The notes below the pieces were generated by a model. It did not search any database. It was given only the letters and a program-made list of their open reading frames with translations, and was not told where the DNA came from. From NCBI RefSeq assembly GCF_030272615.1, contig NC_081408.1, forward strand, positions 402,035,889 to 402,099,888: a DNA stretch of 64,000 nt, written 5' to 3'. Source of the stretch: Cryptomeria japonica. Its lineage: Eukaryota; Streptophyta; Pinopsida; Cupressales; Cupressaceae. Of this stretch, positions 32,367 through 43,166 are shown one piece after another. Positions within the stretch are counted from its first letter, which is position 1. Every line of letters begins with the position of its first letter. A program made the translations under genes and the position numbers.

Positions 32367-33980
32367 AGCAACAAAAATGAAAGAGCACAAGGAAAGAGAG
32401 ACACAATCACACAAGAAACCCCCCCAAATTCACTCAATCAAAGAACCCCCCCCCCCAAAAAAAAAAATGATGATTTGACACTTTATACTTAGTGCGTATA
32501 CAATGGGTCACTTGCAAAAAATGATAAAGTGGAGTTCTGATTTCAACTTTACAACTACTTGCAAAAAATGATAAAGTCGAGCTCTAATTTCAACTTTACA
32601 ACTGCTTCAAAGAGGCCAAAGGAGACTCAAACTGATAATGCAAGAGATCTAAACTAAGATCCAAGCAAATTACAAGTACCAAGTAGGCCAAAAAGGACCA
32701 ATATCTAAAAGTACAATATCCACTCAAAATCTCTGCAAACCGATGATAGATTAGAAAGGATGAAAAAATATGCACTTTAAAAAAAAATGACACCTGAAAA
32801 GGAGGTCGTATGAGCCCAAACGAAGCCTTTGAAGTTGTAAAATTGAGGATTGGAAAGGTACTGCTGAGAGAATCTGAAAATTCTGAAAAAACATGTTCAC
32901 CAAAATTAGAAAATAACCACACCACTGCAGAGAGAATGAAAAATTAGCCCAAATAAAAAAAACTTGCACCCAAAAAGGAGCAAAATTGAGCAAGTTATGA
33001 GCCTCCATAGTTGACTCAAAAAACCAAACTGCTCAATGGAGAAGGGTCTAAAATGTTCAAAAGGTGTTGACGCAGGCTGACATTAGCAATTCACTGTGTT
33101 AAATTTGATGACCGTATGACTGTCAAAATGGTCATCACACCCTTCTCCCTGGTTGTACGAATATGCTGATGTGGCGGCCAACTAGGCAGGTGACATGTCA
33201 GAATGTTTTTCCCACGGGCCAGTGGCCTCCTGCCACGTGGCAGACGTGGGTTCACCGGAGGGAGGTGACAGGGCCTGACGTGGAGTGCAGGTGATGGTCG
33301 GGAGTCAGGGGCTGGTGGTAGAGGATGGTGCCGACGAGAGGAGGTCTCCGGTGGTAGGCGAACGACGTGAGGTCATGGCGGCCAGGAGGCGATCGTTGTC
33401 GTCGGTGGCCGGTGATCGATGTCGGGGCCGCAAGCTGTCGGGGCCGACAGCCTGCGGCCCTGACAGGCTGAGGATGGTGCCGACGGTGGAGAATGGGAAG
33501 CTGTCGGGAAAGCGTCAAGCAGCGTACAAAGTGTGCAGGGTGACAGGGCTATGGGCCCCAAAAACTCCTACAGAAAATTAAATCTACAGAGTACAGAGTG
33601 GGTCGGGGGTGGGGTGAATTAACCCCTCGAAACCCAAAACAAATCTTTTTTTTTTTTTGAAAAAAAAACCTGCGATTTTTTATTTTTTTATTTTTTTTAA
33701 TGAAAAAAATCAAATTAATATTTTTTTCGCAGAATAAAAAAATTATTTTTTGAAAATCCATACCGTACTACCCGAATTGGGTTAAAACTTCCTCCAACAC
33801 CCAAAATTTGACTTTCGCCAAAATAGGTCAAGTTTATACTTGATTTTTATGGAAACAGCCTCCCAGATGCAATGGTGAGGTCGAAAATGCTCTAGGATGC
33901 CTCCAAAATACACAGTACCTCAGATCCGAAATTAGAAGTCTTCCAAGATGTCTCCCAAAACCAATCAATGAAGCTCCAAT
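32367..33980 (-). other. Element E leader with GC-rich island
   Basis: Untranslated leader of 1.6 kb. 33170-33550 is strikingly G+C-rich (AgTGGC, GTCGGGGCC, GCCGACA motifs) against AT-rich surroundings. 33640-33740 is T/A homopolymer-rich, and a C10 run abuts an A-run at about 32448-32466. ORFs inside the island show no known domain and no consistent frame. Confidence 0.6.
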
Positions 33981-33993
33981 GGCTCTGATACCA
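33981..33993 (-). other. Element E primer-binding site
   Basis: TGGTATCAGAGCC on the minus strand, directly after the LTR end ATCTCACA. Initiator-Met tRNA type. Confidence 0.9.
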
Positions 33994-34443
33994 TGTGAGA
34001 TTTTGCCAAAATCAAGGGCACAATGAAAAGCACATAAAATAGACAATAGTATGACAAGAACAAACTGTATTCTCATCAATATACAAATGATCAACTGGAT
34101 TAACCAATACAATGAATATAGGCCTGCATATATAGGCAAAGCCAAATGGATATGTGAGCACACAATCATGACATGTGGCTTAATGAGAAACAAAGGTAGG
34201 TAAGAAAAAGTAGGGGTAGGTAGGAGAAATAATATAATATTCCACAAGAGGTGGATGACCCACCGAATGTGGAATGTAACAGCAAGATAACACCACAAAA
34301 GGTGGAATTTCTCCTACAGACATCATCCCTATGTGCACACTTCCCTAAGTGTCTCATATCCAAACTATGATGAGATGCATTATCCTAAGTTAACTTAAGT
34401 AAAGCGAAATTATATCCTATAAGAATAAATAATTACACCAACA
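33994..34443 (-). repeat. Element E 5' LTR
   Basis: 450 bp, TGTTGGTGTAATTATT...AAAATCTCACA in element orientation, with TATA-like CCTATATATGCAGG near 34125. It has imperfect hairpin motifs of the CCACCTyyTGTGG type at about 34245-34305. No partner LTR remains. Confidence 0.85.
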
Positions 34444-34520
34444 ATATCAATAATATTTAGTCTTCTTTTCAGTTGATGTTTTATATTTTGTGAGTGTTAT
34501 TAAATTATTATAATCTTTCA
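34444..34520 (+). repeat. Element A 3' LTR, second part
   Basis: ATATCAATAATATTTAG...AATCTTTCA, identical in layout to 7860-7936, followed by the TAATT target copy at 34521-34525. Confidence 0.9.
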
Positions 34521-34525
34521 TAATT

Positions 34526-35437
34526 TTGGAAGAGAAGCAAAATGGGTTTGCAGTGGAAGAGATATGATGAATAAGGAAATGATATAAAAATTGTATCTAG
34601 TATTATTAAAGTCTAAATTTGAAAACATATTTTTTCTTGAAGCAAACTGATCACAATGACAAATTGTTAGCTTTCTTTAAAGAATAATAATCTAGATTTT
34701 TATATATTGTTTTTAACAAAAATCTACAATAATAAAAAAAATAGTGAGCCAAAAGAAAATCAAAGAGCATTAAAAAAAATTAGACTCGCTTGCAAATAGA
34801 GCATACAATTTTCTCTGAATAAAGTTGTTCTCGACAATGAATATAGTTTTTTTTGCATATAATTTTTTTTTACCAAATAATATAGAATGAGAGTAACCCG
34901 CTCTTAAAAAATCTCACATAATTTAATGTAAATAAGTTTAAAGCTAAGTTACAATAGATAGATTAAGTTCTATCATTGTTGCGGAACTCTAGAAAACAAA
35001 AGCTAAGATAAGATTCATAGTAACGACTATGTAAATAATATTAAGTTTTGCAATTAAATAATTAGAACTAGAATACTGATAAAAACCTTAAAATTTTGAT
35101 TTAATACAGATACAGATATGAAGATTGAAACAAAAAAAACTTGACCTGCATGCAAGTGAGATTGAAACAAAGAAACTTGTTATCATTTTATTTTTTTAAA
35201 AAAGATTTAAATGCATGCAAATTTAATGAATAGATTTAAATAAACTTTTCTAAATCAGAGACATAAAATAATAGTTAGAGATCTCTGCACAAAAATAAAA
35301 TAAAAAATTAACGAAAGCAAATCCAAGTCAAAACTCTTCTCTTATTTCCTCAAAAAGAGTGCTCCAATAGATAAATGGTAATCCTTCAATAGTGCAAGTT
35401 CAATAAATGATTAGTAGAAACCTATTCTAATACTGGA
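34526..35437 (-). other. Element F interior, 5' side (with decayed PBS)
   Basis: AT-rich, no coding frame recognised. Directly inside the 5' LTR, the minus strand reads CAGTATTAGAATAGG, which differs from TGGTATCAGAGCAGG only by transitions, so it is probably the decayed Met-tRNA primer site (about 35422-35436). Confidence 0.5.
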
Positions 35438-35960
35438 TGAAAGGAAAATAACATCAAGTACCAAGAAAGAACTAATAAATGAGCAATTGTTTGAAGGTAG
35501 AGTATTACCATAAAAATGAGAAGCCAAAACCAAGAGCACGCATGCCATAATTCAAGAAGGAGACACAAGATTTGTAAAGGGGAAAAAGAAAAGAAAAAAC
35601 CCCCATGATTATGAAGATGGCATAAAGCCTAAGAAAATACAATGAGAGAAAGAGAGAATGAGCTTAGCATAGAAATGCTTCCATAGAAGAAATGAGAGAG
35701 ACACCTCAAATATATAGAGGTGAGAGAGGAGTTGCAAATGTAACTCCCAAGTCTAAGCATGCCATCTAGCATCCTATATGTGTGCAAAGTGTCACAATCC
35801 TCATAAGGAGGAAATATAATATTTCATATATTTGGAATAAACAAATTGAGTTGAGAAAACTCAAATACGACAAAGGACTTGTAGAGATCCTTTAGGAATA
35901 TTCCTACAAGTAATAAGTAAAAGGAAATTAACTTTACCAAGTAAAGATTAATTCCTAACA
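35438..35960 (-). repeat. Element F 5' LTR
   Basis: 523 bp, TGTTAGGAATTAATC...TTTCCTTTCA in element orientation. TATA-like CTATATATTTGAGG near 35715. Partner of 4469-4991, clearly diverged at scattered positions. Target copy ATCAT at 35961-35965. Confidence 0.85.
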
Positions 35961-35965
35961 ATCAT

Positions 35966-36540
35966 GATAGGGTGGAAATGATTTAGATGTGTCAAATGGC
36001 TTGATGGGAGGAAATTTTAATACATTACTATTAACCTCAACATTATACTATGCAAAGACTCAAAAAGAGGAGTTAATTCTTTTCTAAAGGTATTTGGATA
36101 AAGGGGCCACATCTGATGTCGTGGTTGCCACTTGAGCACATTGATGTTGTCATTTATCTTGATATAACCTTTGTTGGGTTTAAACTTCACAAATGATTGT
36201 TGAGCACCCTCATTCTTATCAACCAAAGCCATTGAAGAGGATGACTCAAATTGAATCGCTTGAAGACTGCACACAATTACGTAAAGGAAGTAAACTCAAA
36301 AAATAGAAGCTTATCTCTAATGTATTTTTGTAAAATAGCAATAAAAATTCTTTGAACATCATGATCAGACACTTGATAAGCAATTTCAGAATGCAAATGT
36401 TTATATCTACCAATAAAATCAGTCACTTTTTATTTAACTCCTTGCTTGCAATGAATCAAATCAGTCAAAGTAATTTTAGGATCTATAGCATCATAAATTG
36501 TCACTAGTACAATTTAAACCTTATGTTTGTGCTCCTACTT
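35966..36540 (-). pseudogene. gag: Element I gag, central part
   Basis: The reverse-strand frame at about 36520-36290 reads DPKITLTDLIHCKQG, then a stop (TAA), then VTDFIGRYKHLHSE and SDHDVQRIF. It matches the KQRPGETFTNFL-x-RWRHL layout of C gag. The C-terminal part (36274-36017) has broken frames and low similarity. The piece ends at the target copy of F and continues at 4463. Confidence 0.65.
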
Positions 36541-36559
36541 TATCATGTTTTATCACCAT

Positions 36560-37095
36560 CCCCTCTCCAGGTCTAATTTATTCTTATTACCCAACTTTGA
36601 TGTCATGTACAACCTATTGTGGGACCCACTAAGGGGTACCCACCTCCCAAGCACTTTATTTTGGTCCCCTTTGTAGTTCGGCCAGGGTGTGGTACGTCCT
36701 GGTTTGGACCATGGCGCTCTAAAACTCCATGGTCCCCCTCAAAGAGGCCCCAATTTGAAATGGGGTAGGTGTTATATAACCCTACCAGGATTTGGTCCCC
36801 GGGGCTATACATGACCATTGAAGGTCAACCTAATCAATAATTCACCTAGAAAACCCTATATAAAGATATTATATCAATTCATTTTAGATCTAGGTCTCCA
36901 TCCATAGTGTTTGTGCATCCATGAAGCATTTAGAGATATTCAAGGCTGCATATTCATCCTTCAACCATTATGGAGAAAATTCATGTCAATTTCCATGCAA
37001 GCATGTGTCTGATTAGGGTTTTGTGTTTGTCATGGCATTTCATACAACATTTATGATTACATTCAAAGATCAAAACATCATCATCAATAATTGCA
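36560..37095 (+). repeat. LTR-like insert J in gag of I
   Basis: Interrupts gag between YNGKGD (about 37110) and DPKITLTDL (36500), where C has about 70 codons. It has LTR-like layout on the plus strand: TGTGGGACCCACTAAGG, a TATA box CCCTATATAAAGAT at 36852-36865 and a leader-like CATCCATGAAGCATTTAGAG. Exact ends and target duplication are not identified, and part of gag may be deleted rather than only interrupted. Confidence 0.4.
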
Positions 37096-37381
37096 GATCC
37101 GAGGTCACCTTTTCCATTATACATAATCAATTAAGGGAATTCCATATGTTTAGGGGGAACCATATGGACAATGTCATCAAATATGGGATTGCTACATCAA
37201 ATGTGGGAACATTGAACTTGGATTGGGTATTGGAAGCCAATTGATATTGTAAGGATGTAACAATTTGGGCTAAGTTATTGATGGTTGCTTTGGTGGATGG
37301 ATTGAAATTGGACATGCTGGATTGTGATGGAGTAACACTGTTATATGTAGGTGGAGGTTAAGAATAAGGAGGTGAAACATT
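37096..37381 (-). pseudogene. gag: Element I gag, N-terminal piece next to L2
   Basis: Reverse-strand 37315-37127 gives MSNFNPSTKATINNLAQIV and SLQYQLASNTQSK, followed after a frameshift by VPPKHMEFP and MYNGKGD. The last strings equal the start of the Tat Gag core in C (FEIPKF, YEGKGDP). The Pro-rich segment upstream continues on the other side of L2 at 50131. Confidence 0.6.
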
Positions 37382-37439
37382 AGGCCCGTGCATGGGCTTC
37401 ATCACGTGAATCTATACGTGGAAAGATTAGAAATTGATG

Positions 37440-37906
37440 TTTGGTGTAGGGTGGAGGAAGGATGGGTTAAAATAAACTTTGATGGGGCATCAAAGGGCAA
37501 TCTCGGGCCTTCAGAAATTGGCTTTCTAGTGTGAGATTGGAGAGGGAATGTAATGGCTATTGGAGCTCAATGAATTGATGATGGGATGAACAATGTAGCG
37601 GAGGTTTTTGCAGCTTTGAATGCAATTTGATTTGGCAAGAGACTTGATATTTCCAAAATATACTTGAAAGGGGATTCATTAATCATTATGAATGCTATTA
37701 TTTCAGGTGACACTCAGGCGTGGAATTTGTCGAAGGTGGTATCAACAATTAGAAGTGAATTGGCATTGGTACAATGCTATCAAATTAGTCGTGTAAGGCA
37801 CTCAACGAATGGCATGGCTAACACCCTGTCAAAATGGGTAGTTAGTTTTGAAGTGGTTGGGGAAGTACGATTTGAAGATTTTTGTAACATTCCCTTTGAT
37901 GATTAA
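37440..37906 (+). pseudogene. L2 RNase H domain
   Basis: Frame 2 reads WVKINFDGASKGNLGP (catalytic Asp in NFDGAS), NNVAEVFAALNA (Glu), LKGDSLIIMNAI (Asp in KGDS) and RHSTNGMANTLSKW at the end, where A-D of the usual N-x-x-AD motif is A-N. Stops break the first 220 bases; 37664-37906 is open. Same domain type as in L1 but clearly diverged. Confidence 0.75.
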
Positions 37907-38336
37907 TTGAAATGGCACTCGAGTTCAATAATACCGACATTAATGAGTAGTAAGGATGGTGAGTCTATGATGGGACTTGGCATGTGGGAGTGGCAATAAA
38001 TCAGCGGTCTAAGACTTGGTCATGTCATTCTCAGAATTTTTTATAACAATCTTGGGTGGTGGAGCCTTTATGGAGGCAAATTTCTCCTTAATCACATTCA
38101 GACCCCAAGCTTCTTTCTTTGGGTTGGTAATGTCATAGAGAATGAAGTGGCTTTTCAAAATAGGGGATGGTGAATTCATAGAGTTGATGGAGATGCTACC
38201 GGGGGAGGTTTTTCTGGAGGCAAAGCATAGGCATCAAACGAATATGGATATCGTCACCATGGTGGTCGCGTGGGGATAGGAATTGGGGGATACTAGAAGC
38301 AATATCTTATGGGTAGTGAGGTCGATCATTGATGAT
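37907..38336 (+). pseudogene. L2 sequence after RNase H, left part
   Basis: Broken coding-like stretch between RNase H and the G insertion. It continues at 49227 and gives no recognised motif. Confidence 0.35.
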
Positions 38337-38341
38337 GACAA

Positions 38342-40003
38342 TGTTAAACACAATGTACCATTGAGAGGGGGGTGAATCAATGGTTCCTAAATTCTTTTCC
38401 TTTTTAAAACAACCTTGGAATATCGGTTATCACTCTAAGCACTAAACAATCAAACCAGTAAGACAAATATGGATATCAAAAGAGGCAAACACAAATTTGC
38501 AACCCACAACATCAAATGTACAAGGAAAACCCAATATGGGAAAAACCTTGGTGAGAAATGCTACTGGAGTCTAGTACTCCAATCCAGCCTCACAAGTGAA
38601 ATAATGATTTAGGGCACCAACCCAAGGAGCATCAACCCCTGCACCAAGCTCCAACTTGGTGATGTATAATGAAATACAATTTTGATACAGTTATAGCATC
38701 TGGTTGCAAATGAGTTTTGTAACACTTGATCAATAGATTTTTGTCGGTTAACAACCTTCTCTTCTTCACTTGTTCTCACACTGCCAATTATCAGATTACT
38801 CTCTCTGATCACTCACCGGTTACTCTTGGCCTGTCTTCTTTCTCTCTCAGCCTCACAACACACTATGTCACACTCAAATGCCTTCTTGATCAATCACACT
38901 TCACTAGTTAGCTTAACTGTTAGACCTATAACAGTTTACCGGTTACTCTAACTCTGCGGGTTAAACCCTCTCATCGGTTTGCCTGCTAACTAACTCTGCA
39001 ACTTTCTTAGAATAAATTCTAAGGAAGATGATCTTTCTCCTTGCTCAAGCTCTCTTCTATCTCATTCTTCGCATCAAGCATCATTGATTTCTATCTCGAT
39101 CTCACATATTTATCATCTAAGGTTCCCACCAAAAAATGCATTCAAACAGTGTCATGTTAGGTTTTGCCTTCACCAACTCGATCCATATTGGATTTGATTT
39201 GATCTGCTTTTCCAGGGAGATGATCTTCATGTCATCGATCAACACCACCAATGCCTCGCATTCCAATGTGGGTTTTCTAAAATTGAAGGTTTTCTAAAAT
39301 TGAAGTTTTGCACCATGTTTTTCTGTATTTCTCTGTCATACACCATTAATGGCTCGACTGTTTCCTTCTGCAAACCGGTACGAAGATCAAATATTCTTGT
39401 AGGATAAGTTCAATCGCATGCTATCTTGTCTTCCTCGAGCCACAATCTTCTGGCATCCTCCATGACTTGTGGGTTCTTCATAAAAGTCGACTTGCTTGCT
39501 GACTGTTATGTCGATGCATACTTCACCAACCTGTGCTTTATCACCACCTGGCTTCTAGCTGTCATTTTTGTAGACATCCACCTCTTCTTGGTTTTCTATG
39601 TTGGTTTGACATTCTTTGTTGACCAAGATTGACTATCGGTTCAATTTACCTTACCGGTATAACCAACAACACATCCTCTTGACAATTCATCTTGCCTTCC
39701 AGTATGTCTTCATGCCATTCTTTTTGTTCTCCTCACCGGGTGTTGTGATTCATTTAACATTCCACCACTTCATCATAAACAAACAACCAACCTTCATACC
39801 AGTTTATGCCTTACTAGTAAGCCTTCTTTACTGACAAATGACACAATTCATGTGTACCGACAACCTTCCTTTTGTCTGCTCACTTACATATGGATTGACA
39901 TCATATGTCTTACTTTTCTTATATCGGTCACCACTTCTTACACATTGGTGACCATGCCAAACCAGTTGACATCAATGACAACTTAATGCCAATAATGCCA
40001 ACA
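38342..40003 (-). repeat. Element G 3' LTR
   Basis: TGTTGGCATTATTGG...GTTTAACA in element orientation. Contains one copy of the GATTTAGGGCACCAACCCAAGGAG unit, where the partner has two. Many ACCGGT hexamers. Confidence 0.9.
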
Positions 40004-40345
40004 ATCTCCCCCTTTGGCATTGATGTCAACTAATTGCAAGACTTCATACCGGTAGATTTCTCCCCCTTTGACACAATGACAAAGGGTACTATATACTCCC
40101 CCTTTAATCCATACCTATCTTCCCCTTAGACTGATACCAGTGATTACAGCCGGTACTGAGACATATAGCCTTGAACTTTCCCTATGATCAACATGTGGTT
40201 CAAGAGTTATAGATGCTGCTATGAAATCCCCCTGAACCATATAATTCCTTACTAACTTAAGTGCATAAGGCAGGTGACACAACTCCCAACTTGTGTCTTA
40301 AGTACTCAAAAGTGCTTACCGGTAATGATTTGGTAAAAATATCTG
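40004..40345 (-). other. Element G 3' UTR with several polypurine tracts
   Basis: The minus strand shows AAAGGGGGAGAT directly before the LTR (40004-40017) and similar runs CAAAGGGGGAGAAATC (about 40060) and TTAAAGGGGGAGTATA (about 40097). Only the first is in the standard position. DIFTKSLP-like RNase H end is just upstream but decayed. Confidence 0.65.
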
Positions 40346-40349
40346 CCAC

Positions 40350-40870
40350 TTATTCTCCTGTAGGGACATAGTCCATCTTTACTTCCTGTCCTTCAACCTT
40401 CTCTGTGAGGAAATGATACTTGATGGCTATATGCTTTATCTTGGAATAAATCACCGGATTCTTTGATATGTTGATGGCACTTGATTTATCACACTGGATG
40501 AGAATGGGATTAGTGATGTCCACTTGCATGTCCTTGAGGGTTTTCTTCATCCAAAGTACCTAAGATTAACATGTAGAAACAACAATGTATTCTGCTTTAG
40601 CAGTTGATAGGGAGACTAAATCTTGCTTCTTGCTATGCCATGAGACCAACTGGTCACCTAGGAAGAATGCACCACCACTTGTGCTCTTTTGGTCATCAAT
40701 GCAACTTGCCCAATCAACATTAGTGTATGCTTCCAAGATGAATTCCCCTTATTTAGGATACCACAAACCATAATTGAGTGTTCCTTGCAAGTACCTAAAA
40801 ATTTTGCTGACGACATTTATATGTGACTGCTTAGGTGCAGCTTGAAATCTAGCCACCATGCACATTGCCT
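40350..40870 (-). pseudogene. pol: Element G RNase H
   Basis: Reverse-strand frames give QKSVSLSTAKAEYIVV-like sequence near 40590-40560, then MKKTLKDMQVDI, IQCDKSSAINISKNPV, HIAIKYHFLTEKV and VPTGE. These are the conserved C-terminal copia RNase H strings (D of CDKSS is the late catalytic Asp). A stop and frame breaks separate it from RT. Confidence 0.75.
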
Positions 40871-41414
40871 ACACTATATCCGATCTAGAAGCAGCAAGAT
40901 ACAATATATTGCCTATCATGGATCTATACAATGTCTGATCCACCACCCGTGATTCATCATTCTTGCTTAATTTGCTTCCGGTCACCATGGGGGTACTTAT
41001 CAGTTTGCAGTCCTCCATTTGAAATTTCTTCAACATATCCTTAACATACTTGGTTTGTGAGATAAAGATTCCCTTATCTTGTTGTGATATCTGCAAACCA
41101 AGAAAGTATGTCAATTCTCCAAGCATTAACATCTCAAATTCTGACTGCATCTGATCAACAAATTCTTTGCAAAGGGTGTCCTTATTGCCTCGAAAAATAA
41201 TGCAATCTACATACACAACCACAATGGTCATGTGGTTTCCATCTTTCTTTATGTATAAATTGTTGTCAGCACTCCCCTTTTTGAATCCTTTCTCCTTCAG
41301 GTACTGATCTAGCCTTGAATACCTTTGTGCAATAGTATGAACCACTTCCTTCCAATATGTGTCTGGTAGACTGGCCTCATTTAACATGGTTCTGGCCATC
41401 TCCTTGACTGTCAT
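40869..41414 (-). pseudogene. pol: Element G integrase-RT junction made by deletion
   Basis: A single 181-codon frame starts with integrase (MARTMLNEASLPDTYWKEVV) and passes without a stop into RT thumb/palm (RLDQYLKEKGFKKG, DNNLYIKK, TIVVVYVDCIIF with D-C for D-D, LGELTYFLGLQI, FISQTKYVKDML). The integrase C-terminus and RT N-terminal half are absent, so the join is an in-frame deletion. The catalytic YVDD reads YVDC. Confidence 0.85.
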
Positions 41415-41946
41415 GTTCTTCTTTTTTTACCACACCATTTTGTTGTGGAGTCCTAGGGGCTAAGTATTGCCTTTTAATTCCATGTCTTTCACAATTATCT
41501 TCAAACTCATTTGATGTGAACTCTCCACCCCGATATGATCTTAGACATTTCAATTTGCACCCACTTTCCTTCTCTACCATCTTCCTAAAGATCTTGAATC
41601 TGTCAAATGCTTGTGATTTATCTTGCAAGAAAGTAACCCATGTCATTCTTGAATAGTCATTAATGAAGAGCATAAAATATCGTTCACCGACAAGAGCTCT
41701 TGTCCTAGTTGGACCACACAGATCTGTATGTACAATTTCAAGTGGTCTTGAGGCGTTGTATTCTTTTGTTCTGAAGCTCACCTTAGTCTGCTTCCCTTTC
41801 ACACATTCATCACAAAATGTGCTTACATGTTTGATGATGGGTGGAATATTTCTTACACACCCCTTTTTGCTTACTGCAACTAAATTATCAAAATTTATGT
41901 GGCATCTTCTATGCCACAACCAACTTTTATCCACTTGTCCCAACAT
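41377..41946 (-). pseudogene. pol: Element G integrase
   Basis: SWLWHRRCHINFDNL and CDECVKGKQTKVSF form the zinc domain (one His-region residue shifted by a missing G). The core has VHTDLCGPTRT, MLFINDYSRMTWVTF, RSYRGGEFTSNEF (Y in place of the catalytic D) and QNGVVKKEEHDS. It overlaps by frame with the deleted integrase-RT ORF. Confidence 0.85.
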
Positions 41947-42039
41947 ACATTGGGATTCAAAACATTCTTTCAGATTGTATACATTACCATATGTCCTCTT
42001 TCCTTCGGCTATAGTTTGACTGATACTCTCTTTCTTTAT

Positions 42040-42300
42040 CTAGCAGCTGGTAGAATCAAAGGTGAATTTGTAACCTTTGTCACACATTTGACTCACACTC
42101 CGCAGAATGTGCTTTAGGCCTTCCACATAATACACATCACGTCCCTTCAATTTTCCATCAATATTTAGAGTACCTTTTCCTTTTATTTTGATGGATGAGT
42201 TGTCTGTGAATCTTACTGAACCACCATTCCAATCTTCAAGCTTAATAAATTTCTTTTTATCACCGGTCATGTGGTTGGAACAACCACTGTCTACAACCCA
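42040..42300 (-). pseudogene. pol: Element G protease
   Basis: VVDSGCSNHMTGDKKKF (active-site DSG), SSIKIKGKGTLNID and the DVYYVEGLKHILRSVSQMCD C-lobe. A stop near 42300 separates it from gag. Retropepsin of Ty1/copia type. Confidence 0.8.
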
Positions 42301-43166
42301 TAGATTTTTCCTTTCAACATGTAAGGCAGTCTACACTATCAGACTTGACTCTGCCTTACCATTTTCTTTCTCAACCCATACCGGTTTGGTTTCCTTCTTC
42401 TTGTCAGCTGCTATTTTTTGCTCCAGTTTAACTACTAGTTCTTGATTAGGATCTGTCCTCTTCTGCTTGATTTTCTCATTTTTACAAAACTTTGCTATAT
42501 GTCCAAACTCTTGACAGTTATAGAATTTCACATTTTCATTTAAGGATGAATCTTTGAAACTATTGTAGGACACTAGTTTATTCTTCCTACATTCAAAACT
42601 CCTATGACCAAATCCATTGCACTGAAAACAGACAACATTCATATCCCAAAGTATATTAAATGGATTTCTACTTTCATAACTCATAGTGGGCTTATTGGTT
42701 AATCTATAGTCAGCTATTCTATGTCCAAATTTGTTACACCGGTAACAATAACCATGAAAGTTTGGAACATACCGGTTAGGTTACCTTGGTCCTACAAATG
42801 ACTGCCTCACCGAGGGTCTTCCTTTCATGTTGCTGACTCTAGTGAATCCTTCATGATCAACTCTTGCATTTTTCCTTGGATCTGCATGTCAGTACATTGA
42901 ATGTGGCCTCCGGTTCATTGATTGTGTATACCAGTTTGTGTGGCAGTTTCTAACAACATTTGCATATGTCTTCTTACCGGTATCCTTGCTTACCATGAAT
43001 GTCTTCTTCTCTTCACCTTCATTTGAAGAAGTGAATTGTATCTCCTTATCAGACGTGTCTCTACTATTTGAACTGTATCCTTCTTCAAATCCTAAGCCGC
43101 CAATATCTTTAGATGGATTCTAATTGCTCAGCATCTTGTCGAAGGCTTCGATGTTGCCTTCATATT
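42301..43166 (-). pseudogene. gag: Element G gag C-terminal part with zinc knuckles
   Basis: Two CCHC-like knuckles in 42684-42331: CFQCNGFGHRSFEC (standard) and YNCQEFGHIAKFC (first Cys replaced by Tyr). A third RFGHRIADYR-like remnant is near 42730. The N-terminal portion near 43160-43080 reads NIEAFDKMLSN and GGLGFEEGYSS, a motif common in coiled-coil Gag of SIRE-like copia. H interrupts it at 43167. Confidence 0.75.

Larger units (their letters stand above)
30382..34443 (-). mobile_element. Ty1/copia element E (minus, 3' half deleted)
   Basis: In minus orientation: LTR 34443-33994, PBS, a 1.6-kb leader, then gag-protease-integrase. It stops inside integrase at 30382 where A LTR sequence resumes. 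RT, RNase H and the 3' LTR are gone. Sequence right of E begins ATATCAATAAT; in the intact A LTR that is preceded by TTTTTC. The six bases CATATC are missing on the left, so the deletion removed the E 3' half together with the left target copy. Confidence 0.85.
7491..34520 (+). mobile_element. Ty1/copia element A (plus), host of B, C, D and E
   Basis: LTRs at 7491-7936 and 30017-30381 plus 34444-34520 begin TGAAGACAAG and end AATCTTTCA. The 5-bp flanks agree: TAATT at 7486-7490 and 34521-34525. Order inside is PBS, gag, protease, integrase, RT, RNase H, purine tract, the copia order. Four other insertions interrupt it: B in protease, C in RT, D in RNase H and E in the 3' LTR. Removing them leaves an element of about 4.8 kb. 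All coding parts carry stops or shifts. Confidence 0.9.
4469..35960 (-). mobile_element. Ty1/copia element F (minus), split by element A
   Basis: Two 523-bp direct repeats, 4469-4991 and 35438-35960, are the LTRs of one element lying on the minus strand. The flanking 5-mers agree: ATCAT at 4464-4468 and at 35961-35965 (ATGAT in element orientation). Beyond each flank the gag of element I continues. Without element A (7491-34525) the internal part is only about 3.4 kb and holds relics of integrase and RNase H in copia order. A decayed PBS and a purine tract flank the LTRs. F is therefore a heavily deleted copia insertion in the gag of I. Confidence 0.8.
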
